DNA of 38,821 nt from Leptolyngbya sp. FACHB-60 (lineage in GTDB: Bacteria; Cyanobacteriota; Cyanobacteriia; Phormidesmidales; Phormidesmidaceae). The stretch's first letter is position 1. Each line of letters starts with the position of its first letter. A model generated the notes under the pieces. The model saw only the letters and a program-made list of their open reading frames with translations. It was not told the DNA's origin and ran no database searches. Positions 32,589 to 38,821 of the stretch are shown in pieces. The position numbers and the translations under genes are program-made. The DNA lies in the NCBI RefSeq assembly GCF_014695775.1, contig NZ_JACJOX010000046.1, forward strand, positions 1 through 38,821. Direction: 5' to 3'.

Positions 32589-33290
32589 ATGGATCTATTC
32601 AAATTTGTGCTGGGGCCCTACGAGTTTTTCGCCGCCATTCTTGGGGGTGTGCCCCTCATATTGGCGATCTTCTTGCTCTATAACCCGGCCATTAGCCTGC
32701 AAGCTTTTATCGGTTTGATTCTAACCAAGTTCTCCCTTCAGGTATTGATTGCGTTGGCGTTCGCTAGCTATCTCTTAGGGGGCTTAGCGCAGGGCGTGAC
32801 CTGGAAGTTTTTTTTAGCCCTGTGTAATCTGTCGAAGCGGGATTTTCATTATTTCCCAGCTGAAATTCTTCTCAACAGAAGTGAGTGGCTACAAGGGCTG
32901 GCCAAAGATACTGATCCCAAAACCCTCGATTTTGAGAATCGCTTAGTGCTGCTGCTGCACGATAAAGTTGGCATGCCAAAAACGATGAACCATCTCTATT
33001 CAAGGGTCTGCTCGTATCTAAAAGAAAACAACAGGCCCTCCCTGGTTACCGCAGATTTGTACCAGGCTACTCATATCATGTACCGCAACATCTCGTTTGG
33101 GCTGCTGATCCTAGGCGGAGTGTTTTGGGTCAATATTTTCCGCGTTGGAGCAGCATCCTTCGAGCAGGTAGCATTATTTTTTGGGGCTTTAGTGTTGTCC
33201 TACATCGCCTTTGTGCGCTCAGTTTCTTTTAAGCGGTGGCACGCTAGAGAGGTTTTGCTAGGGTTCTACTTCGCCGCTTGTGGCAATTAA
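32589..33290 (+). CDS. Membrane protein, unknown function
   Basis: 233 residues. Two N-terminal helices (about 10-35 and 40-65), a soluble domain of about 90 residues (FHYFPAEILLNRSEWLQGLA..., HLYSRVCSYLKENNRPSL), then two helices (about 168-188 and 192-208) and a basic tail (SFKRWHAREVLLGFYFAACGN). No family is recognised. It starts 33 nt after the deaminase gene but hydrophobic layout gives no functional hint. Confidence 0.7.
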   Translation: MDLFKFVLGPYEFFAAILGGVPLILAIFLLYNPAISLQAFIGLILTKFSLQVLIALAFASYLLGGLAQGVTWKFFLALCNLSKRDFHYFPAEILLNRSEWLQGLAKDTDPKTLDFENRLVLLLHDKVGMPKTMNHLYSRVCSYLKENNRPSLVTADLYQATHIMYRNISFGLLILGGVFWVNIFRVGAASFEQVALFFGALVLSYIAFVRSVSFKRWHAREVLLGFYFAACGN

Positions 33291-33294
33291 GACG

Positions 33295-33576
33295 CTACCG
33301 CAGCGGGTGATGCTCAGCCAAAAGTTTTTCGACCTTGGCTTCGTCAATGCGGGCAGTGACCTGTTTGGCCTCGTGCAGGTCGCGCACCGTTTTAGAAAGA
33401 CTGGCGGTAGACCCCAGGGCAAACAACGTGCCCATGCCCATGTAGCCTTTTACCCAGGCATTGACCGGTAGGCAAAAGATGCCCAGCGATAGGCTGCCCA
33501 CCGACAGCAAAAAGGCTAGCCAGGTTTGCACGACCCAGGCTTGACTATGACTCGATGGCGGCTGCACAGAATTCAT
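33295..33576 (-). CDS. YiaA/YiaB-type two-helix inner-membrane protein
   Basis: 93 residues. Two helices (about 14-34 TWLAFLLSVGSLSLGIFCLP and 43-60) are followed by SLSKTVRDLHEAKQ, the typical KTxRDxxE end of the YiaA/YiaB domain. The function of this family is unknown. It is convergent with the 32589 gene, separated by 4 nt. Confidence 0.82.
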   Translation of the reverse strand: MNSVQPPSSHSQAWVVQTWLAFLLSVGSLSLGIFCLPVNAWVKGYMGMGTLFALGSTASLSKTVRDLHEAKQVTARIDEAKVEKLLAEHHPLR

Positions 33577-33942
33577 CGGCTGACTCCTTAACGGTGTGAA
33601 TGACTACGAACTACGTCAACCCTAGGCGAGTCTTCCGTTAGGTCATCTACAGCGGAGACACTTTTTGAAATGCCCCAGGGTGCAGCAATATCGAGAGCCG
33701 TCCATGACTATTGCAGCAGTTAATTGAGCTAGGCCACTTTGACAGGCGGAATTCTCGGCCCTTGGGGGCCGGTCTTTGACCATACACTCGCCATCTTGCA
33801 ACTGAAGTAAAGAATTCTCTCAGAGCCCCCCACTAGCCCTACATCTTCGCGACAATCAAAACCGTTGGGTCTACCAGGGCTGCGCGGCTCAGGGTGTTTC
33901 GGCAAACTCACGCTGACCACCGCCACCAAGGAGACTCACCCG
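33577..33942. other. Intergenic region upstream of chlB
   Basis: 366 nt between divergent genes. No ORF is credited. AAGGAG at about 33928-33933 serves as ribosome-binding site for chlB. No clear regulator site was recognised. Confidence 0.45.
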
Positions 33943-35481
33943 ATGAAACTGGCCTACTGGATGTATGCCGGCCCGGCGCACATTGGCACCCTGCGCATCG
34001 CGAGCTCGTTTAAAAACGTGCACGCGATTATGCACGCGCCGCTGGGGGATGACTATTTCAACGTCATGCGATCGATGCTAGAGCGGGAGCGCGACTTTAC
34101 CCCCGTCACCGCCAGCATTGTCGATCGCAATGTCCTCGCGCGCGGCTCCCAAGAAAAGGTGGTCGATAATATCGTCCGCAAAGACAGAGAAGAGCACCCC
34201 GATCTAATTGTGCTCACCCCTACCTGCACCTCCAGCATTCTGCAAGAGGATCTGGCCAACTTTGTGCAGCGCGCCAGCCTTGATTCCCAGGGCGATGTGC
34301 TGCTGGCGGATGTCAACCACTACCGGGTCAACGAGCTGCAAGCCGCCGATCGCACCCTCCAGCAGATCGTGCAGTTCTACATTGCCAAAGCCCGCAAGCA
34401 GGGCACGCTCTCTGAGGGCAAAACCGAGAAGCCTTCGGTGAATATCATTGGCATGACGACCCTAGGCTTCCACAACAACCACGACTGCCGCGAGCTGCGC
34501 ACCCTGATGGCTCAGCTCGGCATTGAGGTGAATCTGGTGATGCCCGAGGGTGCGCTGGTGACACAAATTAAAGACATGGGCCGAGCCTGGTTTAACCTGG
34601 TGCCCTACCGCGAAGTGGGGCCGCTGACGGCAGAGTATCTTAAAGACGAGCTGGGCATGCCCTACGTCGACATCACCCCCATGGGTATTGTCGAAACCGC
34701 CCGCTGCATTCGCGCCATTCAAACGGTGCTGAACGAGCAGGGGGCTGATGTAAATTACGACGCGTTCATCGACGAGCAGACCCGGTTTATATCGCAGGCG
34801 GCCTGGTTCTCGCGATCGATCGACTGTCAGAACTTAACTGGCAAGAAGGCCGTGGTGTTTGGCGACAGCACCCACGCCGCCGCTATGGTCAAGATTCTCG
34901 CCCGCGAAATGGGCATCCATGTGGTGCTGGCGGGCACCTACTGCAAGTACGACGCTCAGTGGTTTGCCGCTGAGGTGGGCGAGTACTGCGACGAGGTTTT
35001 GGTCAGTGAGGATAACGGGGAAATTGGCGATCGCATTGCCCAGCTCGAACCTGCTGCGATTTTCGGCACCCAGATGGAGCGCCACGTGGGCAAGCGGCTC
35101 GACATCCCCTGCGGCGTGATTGCTGCCCCCATTCACATTCAGAACTTCCCGGTGGGCTATCGGCCATTCATGGGCTATGAGGGAGCCAACCAGATCGTTG
35201 ACCTGGTCTACAACTCCTTTACCCTGGGCATGGAAGACCACCTGCTGGAGTTCTTTGGCGGCCACGATACTAAAGAGATCCTCACCAAAACCATGAGCGC
35301 CGATGCCGCTGTCGAGGCTGGGTTGGGCTGGAGCGCTGACGGCCTGGCCGAGCTGCAAAAGATCCCCGGCTTTGTGCGCGGCAAGGTGAAACGCAACACC
35401 GAGAAGTATGCCCGCGAGCAGGGCGTTGCTAGCATCACCGCTGAGGTGCTGTACGCGGCGAAGGAAGCGGTGGGAGCGTAA
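33943..35481 (+). CDS. chlB: Light-independent protochlorophyllide reductase subunit ChlB
   Basis: 512 residues, full length. Start ATG 33943 follows AAGGAG and gives MKLAYWMYAGPAHIGTLRIA, the invariant ChlB N-terminus. Asp36 (APLGDD), the unusual carboxylate ligand of the NB-type [4Fe-4S] cluster in the ChlN-ChlB protein, is present. The nitrogenase-like fold motifs LIVLTPTCTSSILQEDL and VVFGDSTHAAAMVK follow, and the C-terminal domain is intact (GVASITAEVLYAAKE). With ChlN and the ATP-hydrolysing ChlL it reduces protochlorophyllide in the dark. chlL/chlN are not here, which is usual in cyanobacteria. Confidence 0.96.
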   Translation: MKLAYWMYAGPAHIGTLRIASSFKNVHAIMHAPLGDDYFNVMRSMLERERDFTPVTASIVDRNVLARGSQEKVVDNIVRKDREEHPDLIVLTPTCTSSILQEDLANFVQRASLDSQGDVLLADVNHYRVNELQAADRTLQQIVQFYIAKARKQGTLSEGKTEKPSVNIIGMTTLGFHNNHDCRELRTLMAQLGIEVNLVMPEGALVTQIKDMGRAWFNLVPYREVGPLTAEYLKDELGMPYVDITPMGIVETARCIRAIQTVLNEQGADVNYDAFIDEQTRFISQAAWFSRSIDCQNLTGKKAVVFGDSTHAAAMVKILAREMGIHVVLAGTYCKYDAQWFAAEVGEYCDEVLVSEDNGEIGDRIAQLEPAAIFGTQMERHVGKRLDIPCGVIAAPIHIQNFPVGYRPFMGYEGANQIVDLVYNSFTLGMEDHLLEFFGGHDTKEILTKTMSADAAVEAGLGWSADGLAELQKIPGFVRGKVKRNTEKYAREQGVASITAEVLYAAKEAVGA

Positions 35482-35502
35482 CCGCAAATTCCATCCCGTC
35501 TG

Positions 35503-35572
35503 TGTAGGGGCGAACGGTGTTCGCCCTGATTGGGCAAGAACCCCGCTGGGCAAACAACCGTTTGCCCCTACA
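35503..35572. repeat. Palindromic repeat (GTAGGGGC family) downstream of chlB
   Basis: Outer arms TGTAGGGGCGAAC and a slightly divergent GTTTGCCCCTACA, with internal GGGCGAA/TTCGCCC type sub-stems. Same family as 1243-1271. Confidence 0.7.
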
Positions 35573-35603
35573 GGCCCACCTGGTTAGGGCAGGGCTCAAC
35601 TCC

Positions 35604-35656
35604 AAAAATTAGCCCCCAGACTCTTTTAACAAGAAGAGCCTGGGGGCTAATTTTTT
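35604..35656. terminator. Strong bidirectional intrinsic terminator
   Basis: A long hairpin with arms AAAAATTAGCCCCCAG...CTCTT and AAGAG...CTGGGGGCTAATTTTT, loop about 8 nt. It has a T-run on the plus strand and an A-run on the left side, so it can end both chlB (plus) and the 35681-36220 gene (minus). Confidence 0.9.
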
Positions 35657-35680
35657 CAAGCGCTTTTACCGATTGGAGGA

Positions 35681-36220
35681 CTAGCTACCCTGGCAGCCGA
35701 CCCAAGTGCCTTGGTCTTCGTAGACAAAGGGGGTGCCAGTTTCGCAGAGCACGGAAACTGCGCTCTGGGGGCCAGGGATGGTTACTAGAGAGACGGTGCC
35801 GCCGACAGGGCCGGGCACGTCAGATAGCTCAGGCTCAGTTAGCACTGACTCGGGGCCGACGGCATCATTGGGATTAGGCACTTCGCAGCCAACCCAATCC
35901 ATACCCATGTCGCTGTAGCCGAAGGGCACAAAGCCTTCTTGGTCACAGGCCACCATCACACCAGTCTCGGGGCCGGGCAGCCGGAGCTGCTTCACCATGC
36001 CGCCCTCTGGGCTCTCGACATCGCCGAAAAATACATCAATTGTGGCTCCAGGCTCTGCGGGCATGGGCGTCTCAGTAGAGGGAGCTTCTTCGTAGGGATC
36101 CATGACTTCTACAGGGGTGGTGCAGCCTACAGCACCAACGAGGCACAGTGCTGCCGCTGCACCCAAGCGACCCCAGGTAGAGGCCGACAATTTAGAACCG
36201 GGTAGACGAGAAAAAGCCAT
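35681..36220 (-). CDS. Lipoprotein with a duplicated Cys module, unknown function
   Basis: 179 residues. Signal with lipobox (ALCLVGAVGC, Cys33) and an acidic Pro/Glu/Thr linker. The mature part carries two similar Cys-pair units: VMVACDQEGFVPFGYSDMG ending DWVGC, and VSVLCETGTPFVYEDQG ending TWVGC at the C-terminus. They share the pattern V-x-V-x-C ... PF-x-Y-x-D-x-G ... WVGC. Each may close a disulfide. No named family is recalled. The gene is monocistronic, with a nested inverted-repeat promoter upstream and the 35604 terminator downstream. A cell-surface or periplasmic role is inferred. Confidence 0.75.
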   Translation of the reverse strand: MAFSRLPGSKLSASTWGRLGAAAALCLVGAVGCTTPVEVMDPYEEAPSTETPMPAEPGATIDVFFGDVESPEGGMVKQLRLPGPETGVMVACDQEGFVPFGYSDMGMDWVGCEVPNPNDAVGPESVLTEPELSDVPGPVGGTVSLVTIPGPQSAVSVLCETGTPFVYEDQGTWVGCQGS

Positions 36221-36233
36221 AGCAAAACTACCT

Positions 36234-36282
36234 ATCGAAAGAGTGTTTTTTCGGCATTGAGCATTATAAGCACTCTTTCGAT
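36234..36282 (-). promoter_or_regulatory. Promoter nested in a 12-bp inverted repeat
   Basis: Perfect arms ATCGAAAGAGTG (36234-36245) and CACTCTTTCGAT (36271-36282) flank a 25-nt spacer. On the minus strand the spacer holds a consensus -10, TATAAT (36263-36268), placing one arm just upstream of the -10 and the other in the start of the 5' UTR. No good -35 is seen. It reads as an operator pair controlling the 36220 lipoprotein gene. Confidence 0.6.
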
Positions 36283-36378
36283 GGATTTTTTAAGGCACTA
36301 AAGGTACATTTTGGGTCAGGTCGAGGCTTTTTTGCTCAAAAACCTCCGCTGGCGATGCCGCTTTGCCGCCCGCTCGGC

Positions 36379-36437
36379 CCTTCGCCCTTAAACTTGATAG
36401 GGCGAAGGCAGGGTTATCTCTGCGATCGCGCGATCGC
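36379..36437. repeat. Inverted repeat and tandem HIP1 in the 36221-36516 gap
   Basis: A perfect 10-bp stem (CCTTCGCCCT 36379-36388 with 36399-36408) is followed by two head-to-tail HIP1 octamers (36422-36437). The gap of about 300 nt between the divergent lipoprotein and 36517 genes holds no ORF. Confidence 0.6.
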
Positions 36438-36516
36438 AAAGATTCATCATTGGCGACAGCGACCTAAAACTGGGGCGATATGATGGCAATACCGCATTTT
36501 GTATAGCGTTTAACTA

Positions 36517-37134
36517 ATGACCCAGGCCGATCCTGCACCCCCAACCCCTTCTGGTGGAAGCAACACAGCCAAGTGGGTGGCGCTGGGCTGCGGTGGCTGC
36601 CTCGGCGTGACGGTGCTGGCCGGGCTGGCGCTGGCATTTTTCATCAACCGCACCATGCAATTTACCGTTGGCCCCAACCAGGACGCAGCGGAAAGCCAAG
36701 AGCTGTTTACCTACACCATTCCCAGCGAGAGCCGGACCATTCTTGATATGGACATGTTTGGCATGCAGATGATTCAGGTGGCCAACACCGACTCGCCACC
36801 ATCGGTGCTGCTGACCATGGGCCAGTTGCCCAGCTACCTCCAGGGAAGCAACGCTCAGCAAAGCTTTGTTGAAGAGTTCCAAAACAGCATTACTACCCAG
36901 GGCAGCTATCAACTCACTGAGCAGAGAGCCGAAGAGCGCACCCTCTGCGATCAGCCCGTGTCAGTGGTGATTCAGACGGGCAGCTTCGAAAACGGTGGCA
37001 CCACCTACAACGCCGTCAGTTTACTGACCTTTGTCGAGCACAACAACGACGCTCGCTTTGTGTGGGTGCTGGCCCACGGCGATGCGTCCCAGACTACCGC
37101 CGACCAGGTGTTTGCCACCCTCGGCTGCCGTTGA
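36517..37134 (+). CDS. Membrane-anchored protein of unknown function
   Basis: 205 residues. A Pro/Ser-rich N-terminus (TQADPAPPTPSGGSN) leads to one transmembrane helix (about 19-43, WVALGCGGCLGVTVLAGLALAFFI), and the rest is a soluble extracytoplasmic domain (TILDMDMFGMQMIQVAN, EERTLCDQPVSVVIQTGSF, FVWVLAHGDASQTTADQVFATLGC). The single Cys pair (TLCDQ, LGCR) may bond. No family is recognised. It is convergent with the glycosyltransferase gene. Confidence 0.72.
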   Translation: MTQADPAPPTPSGGSNTAKWVALGCGGCLGVTVLAGLALAFFINRTMQFTVGPNQDAAESQELFTYTIPSESRTILDMDMFGMQMIQVANTDSPPSVLLTMGQLPSYLQGSNAQQSFVEEFQNSITTQGSYQLTEQRAEERTLCDQPVSVVIQTGSFENGGTTYNAVSLLTFVEHNNDARFVWVLAHGDASQTTADQVFATLGCR

Positions 37135-37185
37135 GGAAGGCCGGTATAAGATCTCAGATATAGAGTTCAAGAGGTTGGCCTTAGA

Positions 37186-37208
37186 CCCTATACCTCGAAC
37201 CCTAAACC
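37186..37208. repeat. Dispersed repeat half-site ACCCTATACCTC
   Basis: ACCCTATACCTC followed by GAACCCT, near-identical to 24588-24606. It sits in the 76-nt convergent gap between the 36517 gene and the glycosyltransferase gene. Confidence 0.45.
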
Positions 37209-37210
37209 CT

Positions 37211-38455
37211 TTATTTAGTCTGAGTGACCCGCCAGCTCAGCTTGAGGTTGAGCCAGAAATTCCAGAAGGTGACGATCGCGATCGCCACTAAATTTGCCAA
37301 GTAGGGCCAGCGCTGGTCAAACACCAGGTTGTAGATCACGTTGAGCACCAGCACATTCAACACCAGCCCCGCTAGGCACACCAGGTTGAACTTCAGAAAA
37401 CGTTTTAACCGGGCCGACCAACCCTGTTGCAACATGCTGATGTCGGCAAAGGTCCAGGCATCATTCCAAATAAAGTTGTTGATAATCGCGACTTCAGCCG
37501 CCCCAATTTTGCTGCGAGTTAGGGGTATCCCGAGCGTGCTGTGCAACAGGTAGAGAATCACCATATCCACCACCACGCCGCTGAGACCCACTACGCCAAA
37601 GCGCACAAACCGCTGCATGGGGAAGCGCTGGTGCAGCTGCGATAGCCGCCCTCCCAGCCGCAGCCGCAGCAGGTGGTGAATGTAGTCGATGTACTGCCGC
37701 CAGGTGACCTTGCTCGCCCCCTCCTGCCGCTCTTGAAAGACGTAGCCCACCTCGGCGATGGTGTCGATGGTGCCGCGCCCCAGCACCTCTAGCAAAATCT
37801 TGTAACCCTTGGGGTTGAGCAGGGGGCCGGCGATCGCCTCCCGCTGCACCATAAAGTAGCCGCTCATGGGGTCGCTCACTCGACCTACCACCCGAGGTAA
37901 TAGCAGCAAACCTACCGTCTGCGCCCCCCGCGACAGCACTCGCCGCGCCAGGCTCCACTCGCTGACGCCGCCGCCCTCGACATGGCGACTGCCCACCGCC
38001 AAATCAGCCCCTTGCTGAATGGCCTTCAACAGCCCGAGCAGCACCTCTGGGGGATGCTGCAAATCGGCGTCGATAACCCCTAAAATACGTCCTCGGGCGC
38101 TCTGCCAGCCGCGAATCACCGCCGAAGATAGGCCTCGTTCTGTCTGCCGCCGCAGCACTCGCACCTGGGGATAGGTTGCCTGCAATTCTAGAGCCTTGTT
38201 CCAGGTGAGGTCGGGGCTATCGTCGTCCACTACGATCAGCTCGTAATCTTGGGGAATCGCGCTGTCGAGGAGGGCGATCAGGCGCTCCACCAAGGGGCCA
38301 ATATTCTGGCCTTCGTTATAAGTCGGTATGGCTAGGGACAGGGTCAGGGTTTGTAGCGCAACCCCATCATCCCCAGCTAGAGCTGGCAGGGGTTCAATTT
38401 GCAAGGGGCCATTGGGGCAAGGCTCAAGCTTTTGCAACTGGGATGGGGGAATCAT
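37211..38455 (-). CDS. GT2 polyprenol-phosphate glycosyltransferase fused to GtrA domain
   Basis: 414 residues from ATG 38455; an ATG seven codons upstream is in frame. The N-terminal part is a GT-A fold: LAIPTYNEGQNIGPLVERL, ELIVVDDDSPDLTW, GVIDADLQHPPEVLL (DxD-type metal site) and KILLEVLGRG, as in dolichol/polyprenol-phosphate mannose synthases. From about residue 265 a GtrA-like domain follows with four membrane helices (FVRFGVVGLSGVVVDMVILYLL, NNFIWNDAWTF, FNLVCLAGLVLNVLVLNVIY, LVAIAIVTFWNFWLNLKLSW). It would load a sugar on a polyprenyl phosphate and help flip it for envelope glycosylation. Confidence 0.9.
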   Translation of the reverse strand: MIPPSQLQKLEPCPNGPLQIEPLPALAGDDGVALQTLTLSLAIPTYNEGQNIGPLVERLIALLDSAIPQDYELIVVDDDSPDLTWNKALELQATYPQVRVLRRQTERGLSSAVIRGWQSARGRILGVIDADLQHPPEVLLGLLKAIQQGADLAVGSRHVEGGGVSEWSLARRVLSRGAQTVGLLLLPRVVGRVSDPMSGYFMVQREAIAGPLLNPKGYKILLEVLGRGTIDTIAEVGYVFQERQEGASKVTWRQYIDYIHHLLRLRLGGRLSQLHQRFPMQRFVRFGVVGLSGVVVDMVILYLLHSTLGIPLTRSKIGAAEVAIINNFIWNDAWTFADISMLQQGWSARLKRFLKFNLVCLAGLVLNVLVLNVIYNLVFDQRWPYLANLVAIAIVTFWNFWLNLKLSWRVTQTK

Positions 38456-38821
38456 GGTACCGGCGCAACACACCAAGCATTCCGGTAGCCCGAGCCCTAG
38501 AGCGCGCTAAGAACCTAGCGCTAATGCTTGAACCTAGCCGAAATTTTACATAGGCAACCATCCTACAGCAGTCGCTCCCCCAACGTAAATGACTGGGTGT
38601 CTCGGCAAAAACCGTGCTACAGAGTTCTTACAATTTCAAACTCTGTGCTACCTAGCCAATGCAGAATCTCAAACCCTGGTTCTACAAGCGATCGGCAATA
38701 GGCTGCTAAGAGCTGATTTCTAAAGAAAACCTAAAATTTGAGGAGTCGATAGGAGGTGGCATTTTTAGGCTGGAGTTGTAGCCAAGCTTCAAAATTATGA
38801 GCAAGCTTCCCACAGTCACCA
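38456..38821. other. Right-edge intergenic DNA
   Basis: 366 nt without a supported gene. A small inverted repeat (ACAGAGTT/AACTCTGT, 38619-38646, 12-nt loop) is the only structure noticed. It should carry the promoter of the glycosyltransferase gene. Confidence 0.4.

Noticed and set aside
31379..33785. Shared 14-mer CGGTCTTTGACCAT at about 31379 and 33772
   Set aside because: A 14-base match between two places in a 38-kb window is expected by chance, and the surrounding sequence does not align.

Overview
The window reads as chromosome from a filamentous-type cyanobacterium of moderately high GC (Leptolyngbya/Nodosilinea-like by general impression; genus not provable here). Supporting signs are many HIP1 octamers (GCGATCGC), an ABC nitrate transporter of cyanobacterial NrtABCD type, the dark protochlorophyllide reductase subunit ChlB, a phylloquinone-pathway MenB and a GH57 branching enzyme. 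No rRNA, tRNA or CRISPR array was seen.

Layout. 1-188: 5' part of an IS630-type transposase gene leaving the window. 380-5743: nrtABCD on the minus strand, without narB or nirA beside it. 6361-12316: mixed housekeeping genes (DUF4239-like membrane protein, DUF937 protein, glutathionyl-hydroquinone reductase, menB, a YefM-YoeB toxin-antitoxin pair with a TGTACA operator, a DUF4336 protein, a MscS channel). 12474-15719: a very large secreted protein with an inverse-autotransporter-like barrel followed by about 19 near-perfect 28-residue beta-helix coils. 15888-19442 (minus): protoglobin, Roadblock/LC7 protein, Ras-like/MglA-type GTPase, DUF4388 (PATAN) protein, a 66-residue membrane protein and a hemerythrin. 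This is the most system-like block: two different O2/NO-type binding folds bracket a GTPase/Roadblock pair. 20153-27393: deoC, lipid-phosphate enzymes (PAP2 phosphatase, DAG-kinase-like), SMP-30 lactonase, TPR lipoprotein, GH57 branching enzyme.

27532-31354 is an accessory stretch: a secreted protein of unknown role, then clearly AT-richer DNA with a Mrr-like PD-(D/E)XK endonuclease, a truncated antitoxin-like ORF, a glycine-rich membrane protein flanked by two related short repeats, and a gene remnant. 31415-38455 returns to ordinary DNA: flavin-reductase-like protein, nucleoside deaminase, two small membrane proteins, chlB with a strong bidirectional terminator, a Cys-duplicated lipoprotein whose promoter lies inside a 12-bp inverted repeat, a membrane-anchored protein and a GT2-GtrA glycosyltransferase.

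Intergenic regions are rich in palindromic repeats of types common in cyanobacterial genomes. All function calls come from motif recognition by eye; no database search was run.
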